Shown here: piece after piece, positions 33,496 to 41,202 of the stretch
Position numbering within the stretch: the first letter of the stretch is position 1
Layout: each line of letters begins with the position of its first letter
Assembly (NCBI GenBank): GCA_029239635.1
Contig: JARBUN010000036.1
Location: 1 to 46,152, forward strand
Source: Microbacterium sp.
Lineage (GTDB): Bacteria > Actinomycetota > Actinomycetes > Actinomycetales > Microbacteriaceae
Direction: 5' to 3'
Length of the DNA: 46,152 nucleotides
Notes under the pieces: model-generated
Told to the model about the DNA's origin: nothing
The model's database searches: none
What the model saw: the letters and a program-made list of their open reading frames with translations, nothing else
Made by a program: the position numbers and the translations under genes

Positions 33496-34530
33496 TCACC
33501 GCGGAGCAAGCCGCCCGGGGAAGAAGCCGAGTGCCCGTCGGGGCGCGAGCGGGGCGTGCAGGTGGTCGACCAGCGGCATATGCGCGGCGGAGACGCCGAA
33601 GGCGCGGCGCAGCCACACGAAGACGATCAACGCGATGAACCCCGTGAGCAGCTTGTCGATCACGGAGGTGAGGATGTTCGTCGAGAAGGCGGCGGCGACG
33701 AGGGGCAGCCCGAGGTGCTCGAGAGACACGGTGACGGTGTCGGAGCCGTGGCCGGAGAAACCGCTGAAGAGGAGAACGTTGAGCGGAGCACCGGCCATCG
33801 TGCACGCGACCGCCACCAGCAGGTTCAGCTGGAAGTACCGCACGATGTCGTTCCCCATGCCGAAGCGACGGACGCCGTATCCCCACACGAGCGCACCGAC
33901 CACGTTCACGAGGGCGAAGGGCGCGGCGCCCGGGACTCCCACGACGAAGCCCAGGAGGTTCGTCATCACGCCCACGGCCACGCCGTACCAGGGACCGAAG
34001 ACGATCGCGGCGATGGCGGTCCCGGCCATGTCGAGGTAGATGGGCAGGTGCAGCTGCTGCACCACGACGAGTCCCATGAGGTTGAGGATGAGGCATCCGA
34101 GGATCGTCAGGGGAGCGTGCGGCCGTCGGGTCGGGGTCGACGGCCGCACCAGCGTCGTCCGGGGTGGGGCGCTGATCTCGACGGGCGCGACCGGGCGCGG
34201 GCGGGCGGCGGGCTCGGTCGAGACGCGGACACGGTGGTACCGCGCCACCCACTTCTCGGCCTCGGCGTCGTCCGCGCCCAGAGCCAGGACGATGTCGCGC
34301 ACCAGCGCCGGGTCCATGCGCGTGCGCCCGGGGCGGAACACGTCGTACACCGTGGTCCGTGCCGGGTAGGCGGCCGTGGCCGCGACGCCGCGGGCGATGC
34401 GCAGCTCGCCGACCCGACGCGCCAGTTCGCCATACGAGACGGGGCCGTGGGCGTCTTTGACGGCGACGAGATCGCACGCGATCCGGTCGAGGGAATCCGG
34501 CTGTTCCTGCGGTGAGGCGGTGACGACCAC
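33496..34530 (-). CDS. Fusion of an N-terminal HTH domain with an ECF transporter S-component-like membrane domain
   Basis: A 344-residue protein. Residues 10-100 look like a DNA-binding/HTH segment of the actinobacterial Cro/XRE-like type (VSYGELARRVGELRIARG, TVYDVFRPGRTRMDPALVRDIVLALGA). A Pro/Arg linker (105-138) leads to about six helices resembling the substrate-binding S component of vitamin/metal ECF transporters (LDMAGTAIAAIVFGPWYG, VGVMTNLLGFVVG). I chose GTG 34530, which has AGAAGGGG five bases upstream; the longer frame would cross the divergent gene's leader. No ECF ATPases or T subunit lie nearby. A membrane-tethered regulator or a receptor is possible. Confidence 0.75.
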   Translation of the reverse strand: MVVTASPQEQPDSLDRIACDLVAVKDAHGPVSYGELARRVGELRIARGVAATAAYPARTTVYDVFRPGRTRMDPALVRDIVLALGADDAEAEKWVARYHRVRVSTEPAARPRPVAPVEISAPPRTTLVRPSTPTRRPHAPLTILGCLILNLMGLVVVQQLHLPIYLDMAGTAIAAIVFGPWYGVAVGVMTNLLGFVVGVPGAAPFALVNVVGALVWGYGVRRFGMGNDIVRYFQLNLLVAVACTMAGAPLNVLLFSGFSGHGSDTVTVSLEHLGLPLVAAAFSTNILTSVIDKLLTGFIALIVFVWLRRAFGVSAAHMPLVDHLHAPLAPRRALGFFPGRLAPR

Positions 34531-34685
34531 GGGAGCCCCTTCTGTCGTTCTCGTCGGTGCGTTGCTCACCCTATCCGCGCGATCGGGCTCCGCCGGAACG
34601 CGAGGGCTGCGGCTGCCGACCCTCGGTACCCTGGAGGGACCGCCCACCCGCCGACGCCTCTGTCGCGCTCGAAAAGGAGCCCCTC

Positions 34686-35060
34686 ATTCCTGCATCGCAG
34701 ACTCCCACCCCGTCCACGCGGATCCGTGCGCTGCGCACCGCGTCCCTCGTCATCGCCGGTCTGGGCGCTTCGGCGACCATGGCGACGCTCGGGTCGTGGT
34801 GGACGCCGCTCATCCTGCTCGTCGCCACCGCCGGCGCGTTGCTGGTGGTGTGGCGGACGCCGGCGGGAGCCGTGGCATCCCGGGGGCTCGTTCCCGTGCT
34901 GACCGTCGTCGTCGCCCTCACCGTGGTGGGGGCGCTGGGCGCGGTGGGTGTTCTGCCCGGCGGGTACGTGTGGGCCGCCCTCGGCGCGTACATCGTCGCG
35001 TGGGGCGAGTACCTCGTCTCGCAGACCATCGCGCGGTCGCGGGGCCTCACTGCGCGCTGA
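34686..35060 (+). CDS. Four-helix membrane protein of unknown function, apparently started at ATT
   Basis: A 124-residue membrane protein with four predicted helices (SLVIAGLGASATMATLG, TPLILLVATAGALLVVW, VVVALTVVGALGAVGVL, WAALGAYIVAWGEYLV). The frame has no ATG, GTG or TTG near its conserved start: the nearest GTG, at 34557, runs through the leader of the divergent gene. But ATT at 34686 is preceded by a textbook AAGGAG with a six-base gap. TACCCT at 34626-34631 is a plausible -10. Function unknown. A strong palindromic terminator follows at 35084. Confidence 0.65.
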   Translation: MPASQTPTPSTRIRALRTASLVIAGLGASATMATLGSWWTPLILLVATAGALLVVWRTPAGAVASRGLVPVLTVVVALTVVGALGAVGVLPGGYVWAALGAYIVAWGEYLVSQTIARSRGLTAR

Positions 35061-35083
35061 GCACGCACCATTCGAGAACGACG

Positions 35084-35115
35084 ACGGCCCCGGATGCCAT
35101 GGCATCCGGGGCCGT
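35084..35115. terminator. 32-bp perfect palindrome terminator made from GGATGCC/GGCATCC
   Basis: The left arm ACGGCCCCGGATGCCA (35084-35099) is exactly complementary to 35100-35115, and TTCTTCG follows on the plus strand. It lies between the converging ends of the membrane-protein gene and the LLM oxidoreductase. Confidence 0.85.
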
Positions 35116-35124
35116 TTCTTCGTG

Positions 35125-36165
35125 TCAGACGCGCGAGGTCGTTCGCGTCGGCTGCCAGCCGAGGGCCGGGGCGACGTGGCGCGCGAAGTTCTCGACGAGG
35201 CGGAGGTTGAACTCCACGCCCATCTGCGACGGGATCGTGAGCATGAGCGTGTCGGCGCTCATCACCGCGGCGTCGCTCTGCAGCTGCTCGACGAGGACAT
35301 CGGGCGCCGCGGCGTACGTCTTGCCGAAGGTCGAGCGCATGCCGTCGATCACGCCGATCTGGTCGCTGCCGGCGGAGCCGCCGAAGTACATCTCGTCTTC
35401 GGCCGTCACGATCGGGAAGATGCTGCGGCTGACCGAGGTGCGCGGCTCGCCCTCGTGACCCGCCTCGCGCCAGGCGGCGCGGAAGGCGTCGAGCTGCTGC
35501 GCCTGCAGGATGTCGAACGGCGTGCCGTCGGCCTCGGTGAGCAGCGTCGACGACATGAGGTTGACCCCGGTGCGACCCGCCCATTCCGCGGTCGCCGTCG
35601 TGCCCGCACCCCACCAGATGCGCTTTCGCAGCCCCGGGGAGTGCGGCTCGATGCGCTGCAGACCGGTGCCGCCGCCGAAGGGGCTCATCGGGTCGCGCTC
35701 GGCGAGACCCTCGCCGTCGATCGCGCGTAGGAACAGGTCGAAGTGCTCACGGGCGATGTCGCCGCCGCGGGGGTCCTGCGAGCCGGTGTAGCCGAAGGCC
35801 TCGTAGCCGCGGACGACCGTCTCGGGTGACCCACGGCTCACGCCGAGGGCGAGCCGGTTGCCGCTGATGAGGTCGACGGATGCCGCCTCCTCGGCGAGCA
35901 TGAGCGGGTTCTCGTACCGCATGTCGATGACGCCGGTGCCGACCTCGATGCGCGAGGTGCGGGCGGCGATCGCGGCGAGCAGGGGCATGGGGGCGGCCTG
36001 CTGGCGGGCGAAGTGGTGGACACGGAACGAGACGCCGTTGACCCCGAGGTCGTCCATGCCCTGGGCGAGGTCGATCGCCTGCAGCATCGAGTCGCCGGCG
36101 GTCAGCTGACGCCCGCCGCCGAGGGGGCCGTAATGGCCGAAGGAGAGTGTGCCGAAAGAGCGCAT
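35125..36165 (-). CDS. LLM-class flavin-dependent oxidoreductase
   Basis: A 346-residue luciferase-like monooxygenase fold enzyme that would use FMN or F420 to oxidise or reduce a small molecule. Characteristic strands: FRVHHFARQQAAPMPLLAAIAARTSRIEVGTGV, then NPLMLAEEAASVDLISGNRLALGVSRGSPE (the GxGRG-like loop, here GVSRG). The ATG at 36165 begins MRSFGTLSFGHYGP. It is a lone gene. The substrate cannot be predicted, and the close match to bacterial luciferase does not imply light emission. Confidence 0.9.
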   Translation of the reverse strand: MRSFGTLSFGHYGPLGGGRQLTAGDSMLQAIDLAQGMDDLGVNGVSFRVHHFARQQAAPMPLLAAIAARTSRIEVGTGVIDMRYENPLMLAEEAASVDLISGNRLALGVSRGSPETVVRGYEAFGYTGSQDPRGGDIAREHFDLFLRAIDGEGLAERDPMSPFGGGTGLQRIEPHSPGLRKRIWWGAGTTATAEWAGRTGVNLMSSTLLTEADGTPFDILQAQQLDAFRAAWREAGHEGEPRTSVSRSIFPIVTAEDEMYFGGSAGSDQIGVIDGMRSTFGKTYAAAPDVLVEQLQSDAAVMSADTLMLTIPSQMGVEFNLRLVENFARHVAPALGWQPTRTTSRV

Positions 36166-36228
36166 GTGGTGTGCAACGCGGCATCGGTCAATCTATTCCC
36201 ACGCATGAATCGGACGCGGCGCGATACC

Positions 36229-36392
36229 GGGTTCTCGGAATCGGGGTGCGGCGCAGGAGTCTTCCCCGCCACCGTCCAGTTCGTGGTGAACTCCCTGGAG
36301 CCGACGGACTTCGTGGCGCGTTTCCCCCGGGATCGAGCGTGCAGTTCGTCTTCGACGGTGAGAACCTCGGCGTCTTCCGCGACGCCGGTTGA
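36229..36392 (+). pseudogene. C-terminal remnant paralogous to the downstream membrane protein
   Basis: Plus-strand codons give SGCGAGVFPATVQFVV and VARFP, then, after a shift of one base in a C-run (near 36331), PPGSSVQFVFDGENLGVFRDAG and a stop at 36392. This closely parallels the last 50 residues of the gene at 36434 (GSCGAGPFPAAVKFIV ... VGTAIQFVLDDDEVGVF). One C missing from the run restores the frame. No N-terminal part exists, so it is a leftover of a tandem duplication rather than one broken gene. Confidence 0.75.
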
Positions 36393-36433
36393 GCCGAGGT
36401 CGTCGCTTCCCGCGTGGACGCCGGCGTGACACC

Positions 36434-37189
36434 ATGCAGAAGATGGATGCGGACGCAGCACACGAACTCGAACGCCTCCGCGCGCGGGCGTACGGCCCGC
36501 GGGCCGACATCACGAGCGATCCGGCAGCCCTCGCGCGTCTGCGCGAGCTGGAGGATCGGGAGCGGTCGATGGTCGCTCCGGAGCCGACGAAGAAGATCGA
36601 GCCGAGCCCCGACGCCGGGGCCCTGCTCGCGGAGGAGACCGGGCAGCCCGCCGAGGACCCGCCCCTTCCGCGTCCGCCCCTGCTCCGCTCCCGGCGACGC
36701 GTGTGGATCGCCGCGCTCGCGATGGCGGGAGCCGTCGCCCTCACCAGTGCGGTGACCGCGGCCGCCGTCGGTTCGACCACCGTCGACGGCACCTCGGGGA
36801 TCGCGCAGACGGACGCGCTGACGCCCGATCCGGACGCCGAGCTCGGCGCATCGGGGTACCTCGGCTTCGATCCGGAGCAGACGCGCGGATTCGCCGACTA
36901 CTACGGATTGACGGTCTTCTCGGGGGTCTCCCAGATCGACTCGGACGGCAATCGGTCCGAGTGCCTGATCGTTCTCAACACCGAGGAAGCGCGCGACGGG
37001 GGATCGGCGCGCTCGTCGCCCCGCGGGGTGCGCTTCGGGTCGTGCGGGGCGGGCCCCTTCCCGGCGGCGGTGAAGTTCATCGTCAGCGCCTCGTTCCCCG
37101 AACCTTTCCGCTCGCGCTACCCGGTGGGCACCGCGATCCAGTTCGTGCTCGACGACGACGAGGTCGGGGTGTTCGCAGCGACCCGGTAA
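36434..37189 (+). CDS. Membrane-anchored protein of unknown function
   Basis: A 251-residue protein. The cytoplasmic N-terminus starts MQKMDADAAHELERLRARAYGP, followed by a Pro/Glu-rich stretch, one helix (about residues 92-115), and an extracytoplasmic domain of about 130 residues. That domain has DYYGLTVFSGVSQIDSDGNRSECLIVLN and SCGAGPFPAAVKFIV, with two Cys that could form a disulfide. The ATG at 36443 is an alternative start. A decayed copy of its C-terminus lies just upstream. Not assigned to a named family by me. Confidence 0.72.
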   Translation: MQKMDADAAHELERLRARAYGPRADITSDPAALARLRELEDRERSMVAPEPTKKIEPSPDAGALLAEETGQPAEDPPLPRPPLLRSRRRVWIAALAMAGAVALTSAVTAAAVGSTTVDGTSGIAQTDALTPDPDAELGASGYLGFDPEQTRGFADYYGLTVFSGVSQIDSDGNRSECLIVLNTEEARDGGSARSSPRGVRFGSCGAGPFPAAVKFIVSASFPEPFRSRYPVGTAIQFVLDDDEVGVFAATR

Positions 37190-37236
37190 TCGGGGTCTCG
37201 GGGGTCGACCCGCCCGGCGGATGAGAGGCTGGGGGA

Positions 37237-39768
37237 GTGACCCCCCTCCTCGAACACGTGCCCGCCGGTGCCGACCCGGATGCCGTGTACCTCGGCTTCG
37301 TCGAGTGGGCGGCCTCGCGCGGGCTCACGCTCTATCCCGCCCAGGACGAAGCGGTCATCGAGATCGTCTCGGGGGCGAACGTGATCCTGTCGACGCCGAC
37401 CGGTACGGGAAAGTCGCTCGTCGCGGTCGCCGCGCACGCGGCATCCCTCTCCCGGGGTGGACGCACCTACTACACGGCGCCGATCAAGGCGCTCGTGAGC
37501 GAGAAGTTCTTCGCGCTCGTCGACATCTTCGGCGCCGAGAACGTCGGCATGGTCACGGGTGATTCGTCGGTCAACTCCGACGCCCCGATCATCTGCTGCA
37601 CAGCCGAGATCCTCGCCAACCTCGCCCTGCGCCAGGGCGCCCACGCCGACGTGGACCAGGTCGTCATGGACGAGTTCCACTATTACGGCGAGGCCGACCG
37701 CGGCTGGGCGTGGCAGGTGCCTCTGCTGCTCCTCCCTCGCGCGCAGTTCATCCTCATGTCGGCCACCCTCGGCGACGTCGAGGACATCGCCGACGACCTC
37801 TCCCGCCGCACCGGCCGGCCCACCGCGCGGGTGACGGGCGTCGAGCGTCCCGTGCCGCTGCACTTCGAGTACGCCCGCACCCCCGTGCACGAGACGGTGC
37901 AGGAACTGCTCGACACCCGGCAGGCGCCGATCTACGTCGTGCACTTCTCGCAGGCCGCGGCCATGGAGCGCGCGCAGGCGCTGTCGTCGATCCGCATCAT
38001 CGGGCGCGAGCAGCGCGACGAGATCGCCGAGGCGATCGGCGGGTTCCGCTTCACCACGGGCTTCGGCAAGACGCTCTCTCGGTACGTCCGGGCCGGCATC
38101 GGCGTGCACCACGCCGGCATGCTGCCGCGATACCGTCGCCTCGTCGAGACGCTCGCGCAACGCGGGCTGCTGCGCGTCATCTGCGGAACCGACACGCTCG
38201 GCGTCGGCATCAACGTGCCGATCCGCACCGTGCTCATGACGGCGCTCACCAAGTACGACGGCACCCGCATGCGCCAGCTCTCGGCGCGCGAGTTCCACCA
38301 GATCGCCGGGCGCGCGGGCCGCGCCGGCTACGACACCGCCGGAACCGTCGTCGTCATGGCGCCCGATCACGAGATCGAGAACGCCGCGCAGATCCTCAAG
38401 GCCGGCGACGACCTCAAGAAGCAGAAGAAGATCGTGCGCAAGAAGGCGCCGCAGGGCTTCGTCAACTGGACCGAGCAGAGCTACGACCGCCTCGTCGCGG
38501 CCGAGCCCGAGCCGCTCGTCCCGCAGATGAAGCTGAGCGCCGCCATGCTCATCAACGTCATCGCGCGCGGCGGCGACGTGTTCGGCAACGTCCGCTCGCT
38601 CGTGTTCGACAACCACGAGCCCCGCGCCCGGAAGTACGAGCTCGCTCGCAGAGCCATCGCGATCTTCCGCACCCTCGTGCAGGCGGGCGTCGTCGAGGCG
38701 GGGGCCGACGGCATCCGGCTCACCGTCGATCTGCAGCCCAACTTCGCGCTCAATCAGCCGCTGTCGCCGTTCGCGCTCGCCGCGATCGAGATGCTCGACC
38801 CCGAGGTCGAGCTCGGCAGGGGTCCGGATGCCACGCCCCCGGCGTCGTCCGTCGGCACCGGGCATTACGCGCTCGATGTCGTCAGCGTCATCGAGGCCAC
38901 CCTCGACGACCCGCGCCCGATCCTGTCGCAGCAGCAGTTCCGCGCGCGCGGGGAGGCCGTCGCGGCGATGAAGCGCGAGGGCATCGAGTACGACGAGCGC
39001 ATGGAGCTGCTGGAGGAGATCACCTGGCCGAAGCCGCTGGACGAGCTGCTCGCGCAGGCGTACGAGGTGTTCGCGTCGAGCCAGCCGTGGATCCGCGACT
39101 TCGAGCTGTCGCCGAAGTCGGTCGTGCGCGACATGTTCGAACGGGCCTGCTCGTTCGGAGAGTACGTCTCGCTGTACCAGCTCGCGCGCAGCGAGGGGCT
39201 CGTGCTCCGCTACCTCAGCGACGCGTATCGGGCGATCCGCCAGACCGTTCCGGTCGATGCGCAGACCCCCGACCTGCTCGATCTCATCGCGTGGCTCGGC
39301 GAACTGGTGCGGCAGGTCGACTCGAGCCTCGTCGACGAGTGGGAGCAGTTGATCAATCCCGCCGACGACCCGGACGCCCCGGTGGTGCCCCCGGCGCCGC
39401 CGTCGATCCTCACCAATCGGCGCGCGTTCGTCGTGCTCGTGCGCAATGAGATGTTCCGCCGCGTGCAGCTCGCTGCCCTGCAGCGCGACGACGAGCTGGT
39501 CGAGCTCGACCCCGACGTCGACTGGCCGGGCGTGCTCGACAGCTACTTCGACGAGCACGACGCGATCGGCACCGGGGGAGCGGCGCGGTCGTCGGCGCTG
39601 GTCGAGATCGACGAGTCGGCCGCCTCAGAGGGCGTGTGGCGGGTGGAGCAGATCATCGACGACCCCGCGGGCGACCACGACTGGCGCATCCGCGCGGAGG
39701 TCGATCTCGCCGCCTCCGAAGAAGAGGGCACCGCGATCGTGCGGGTCACCGAGGTGCTGCGGCTCTGA
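37237..39768 (+). CDS. Ski2/Mtr4-like DEAD/DEAH-box helicase with DUF3516
   Basis: An 843-residue superfamily 2 helicase. Motif I TPTGTGKS at residues 53-60, motif II DEFH at 145-148, motif III SATL, and motif VI QIAGRAGRAG are visible; the C-terminal third is the DUF3516 domain common to actinobacteria. Such enzymes unwind RNA or DNA with ATP; the target is not known. GTG 37237 follows GGGGGA and GAGGCT. It forms its own transcription unit. The coiled-coil gene downstream has a separate promoter. Confidence 0.93.
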   Translation: MTPLLEHVPAGADPDAVYLGFVEWAASRGLTLYPAQDEAVIEIVSGANVILSTPTGTGKSLVAVAAHAASLSRGGRTYYTAPIKALVSEKFFALVDIFGAENVGMVTGDSSVNSDAPIICCTAEILANLALRQGAHADVDQVVMDEFHYYGEADRGWAWQVPLLLLPRAQFILMSATLGDVEDIADDLSRRTGRPTARVTGVERPVPLHFEYARTPVHETVQELLDTRQAPIYVVHFSQAAAMERAQALSSIRIIGREQRDEIAEAIGGFRFTTGFGKTLSRYVRAGIGVHHAGMLPRYRRLVETLAQRGLLRVICGTDTLGVGINVPIRTVLMTALTKYDGTRMRQLSAREFHQIAGRAGRAGYDTAGTVVVMAPDHEIENAAQILKAGDDLKKQKKIVRKKAPQGFVNWTEQSYDRLVAAEPEPLVPQMKLSAAMLINVIARGGDVFGNVRSLVFDNHEPRARKYELARRAIAIFRTLVQAGVVEAGADGIRLTVDLQPNFALNQPLSPFALAAIEMLDPEVELGRGPDATPPASSVGTGHYALDVVSVIEATLDDPRPILSQQQFRARGEAVAAMKREGIEYDERMELLEEITWPKPLDELLAQAYEVFASSQPWIRDFELSPKSVVRDMFERACSFGEYVSLYQLARSEGLVLRYLSDAYRAIRQTVPVDAQTPDLLDLIAWLGELVRQVDSSLVDEWEQLINPADDPDAPVVPPAPPSILTNRRAFVVLVRNEMFRRVQLAALQRDDELVELDPDVDWPGVLDSYFDEHDAIGTGGAARSSALVEIDESAASEGVWRVEQIIDDPAGDHDWRIRAEVDLAASEEEGTAIVRVTEVLRL

Positions 39769-39847
39769 CCTCTCCTCCCCGAGTGGGGGTCGGGTGAAGT
39801 TCCGCACCGTTCGCCCTTCTCGATGGCCACGATGCCCCCGGCCTGCC

Positions 39848-39853
39848 TACAGT
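39848..39853 (+). promoter_or_regulatory. Candidate -10 box for the heptad-repeat gene
   Basis: TACAGT, 33 bases before the ATG at 39887, which also has CGGAG six bases upstream. Confidence 0.45.
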
Positions 39854-39886
39854 CGGATTCACGGCCTCACCACGAACGGAGCTGAG

Positions 39887-40309
39887 ATGGAGTCCCTTCC
39901 CTTGATCGCCACCGCTGTGGGCCTCGTGGTGTCCATCTCGACCACGGTCCTCGGTGGCACCAAGTGGATGATCGTGAGGATGGAGGAGCGGACGGAGCGA
40001 CGTTTCGTCGAATCCGAACGTCGGACCGACGAACGGTTTCTCCGCACCGAGAAGCTCATCGACGACCGGTTTGCGCAGGTGGACAACCGGTTTGCGCAGG
40101 TGGACAACCGGTTCGCGCAGGTGGACGACCGGTTCGAGCAGATGGACAAGAAGTTCGAGCAGATGCACAAGAAGTTCGAGCAGGTCGACCAGAGGTTCGC
40201 GCAGGTCGACGAGCAATTGCGGTCAGTCGTCACGTCTGTGACGGAACTCAAGATCTCCGTGGCTCGTCTCGAAGGGCCGCACCCGCCGTTCCTCATCGCG
40301 CGGAGCTGA
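39887..40309 (+). CDS. Membrane-anchored heptad-repeat coiled-coil protein
   Basis: A 140-residue protein with an N-terminal helix that may span the membrane (about residues 5-25, LIATAVGLVVSISTTVLGG), then a long coiled coil. Residues 60-108 are seven near-identical heptads of the form (N/D)RFAQVD or (K)KFEQMD, encoded by a 21-bp tandem repeat. It resembles the DUF-type repeat proteins that act as small scaffolds or tail-fibre-like rods; I cannot assign a function. The strict seven-residue period with Phe and Val/Met at the same positions makes a coiled coil very likely. Confidence 0.8.
   Translation: MESLPLIATAVGLVVSISTTVLGGTKWMIVRMEERTERRFVESERRTDERFLRTEKLIDDRFAQVDNRFAQVDNRFAQVDDRFEQMDKKFEQMHKKFEQVDQRFAQVDEQLRSVVTSVTELKISVARLEGPHPPFLIARS
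40064..40210 (+). repeat. Seven 21-bp tandem repeats coding for heptads
   Basis: Unit GACCGGTTTGCGCAGGTGGA plus C, seven copies from 40064 to 40210. The second and third units differ from the first by one or two bases; the middle two read KKFEQMx. The repeat number may vary by slippage. Confidence 0.9.
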
Positions 40310-40335
40310 ACCGCCCGGACCCGCCCGGAAAACGA

Positions 40336-40367
40336 CGGATGCCGAGGCCCTGGGGCCCCGGCATCCG
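40336..40367. terminator. Two-way hairpin terminator with CGGATGCCG/CGGCATCCG stem
   Basis: CGGATGCCG (40336-40344) pairs with CGGCATCCG (40359-40367); inner GGCC/GGCC extends the stem. TCGTTTT follows on the minus strand and GTGTTCTT on the plus. It lies between the converging ends of the coiled-coil and dps genes. Confidence 0.8.
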
Positions 40368-40383
40368 GTGTGTTCTTCGTCGC

Positions 40384-40944
40384 TTACGACTTGCGAGCGA
40401 CGCGATTCTCGGCGCTGACCATCCACGATAGCTGCTCGAGGCGCTCGAGCACACCGTGCAGGATGTCGGCGCTGGTCGGGTCTTCCTCATCGACGTCGTC
40501 GTGCACCTCGCGAACGGTGCCCACGGTCGCGTCGAGACGCTCGGTGATGAGGTCGATGACCTCGGCGGTGTCGACCTCGCCCTGGGGGAACTCGGGAAGG
40601 GTCGTCGTCTCGGCGATCGTGTCGCTGCGGCCGTCGGGCAGGGCGTGCAGGGCGCGCATACGCTCGGCGACCTCGTCGCTGAACTCACGCGCCGCGTCGA
40701 TGATCTCATCGAGCTGGAGGTGGGTGTCGCGGAAGTTCTTGCCGACGACGTTCCAGTGGGCCTGCTTGCCCTGGATCGACAGTTCGATCAGGTCGACGAG
40801 GACCGCCTGAAGGCTGTCGGTGAGCTTCTCCGACGCCTGGAAGCCCTTCTCGGCGTTCTGCTCGTCGGTCGTCTCGGGGCCGCTGCCGCCGCGCGCGGGG
40901 CGGCGACGGTTCTTGGTCGGGGCGTCCTTGGTGGTCGTGGACAT
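40384..40944 (-). CDS. dps: Dps-family DNA-protecting ferritin-like protein
   Basis: A 186-residue Dps. The dinuclear iron site region is seen in KQAHWNVVGKNFRDTHLQLDEIIDAAREFSDEVAERM, with His, Asp and Glu in the expected helices. A basic, Arg/Lys-rich N-terminal tail (TKNRRRPARGG, about residues 10-22) would bind DNA, as in many actinobacterial Dps proteins. The ATG at 40944 follows AAAGGAA. The promoter holds TCTAACGTCG, a motif shared with the small acidic-protein gene at 45854. Expected to oxidise iron with peroxide and shield DNA under stress. Confidence 0.92.
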   Translation of the reverse strand: MSTTTKDAPTKNRRRPARGGSGPETTDEQNAEKGFQASEKLTDSLQAVLVDLIELSIQGKQAHWNVVGKNFRDTHLQLDEIIDAAREFSDEVAERMRALHALPDGRSDTIAETTTLPEFPQGEVDTAEVIDLITERLDATVGTVREVHDDVDEEDPTSADILHGVLERLEQLSWMVSAENRVARKS

Positions 40945-40971
40945 GCACGTTCCTTTCACTCGCGGTGCATC

Positions 40972-40981
40972 CGACGTTAGA
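40972..40981 (-). promoter_or_regulatory. Candidate dps promoter motif TCTAACGTCG
   Basis: On the minus strand TCTAACGTCG contains TAACGT as -10, 29 bases before the dps ATG. The same ten bases occur at the same distance before the gene at 45854. Confidence 0.5.
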
Positions 40982-41190
40982 TCGCCGTCCCTCGGGTGCG
41001 GCGGGGGGTTGTGCGTCGCGGAGCATCGCGGTAACCGTTCCGGCGCCGGGCGGACGACGTGCACGACGCGACGTCTCCCGACGGGGCGGGAGACCACCGG
41101 GGCGGGGCTCGCCGCGTCTGCGGAGCCGCCGCGTCCGTAGCCGCTCGCCGCGCAATCGACAACCCCGGCGCCTCGGCGGGCGGGCGTTCT

Positions 41191-41196
41191 TAGCGT
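41191..41196 (+). promoter_or_regulatory. Leaderless-type -10 box (TAGCGT) for the GH15 gene
   Basis: TAGCGT, six bases (GGAGCC), then GTG at 41203. Confidence 0.5.
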
Positions 41197-41202
41197 GGAG
41201 CC

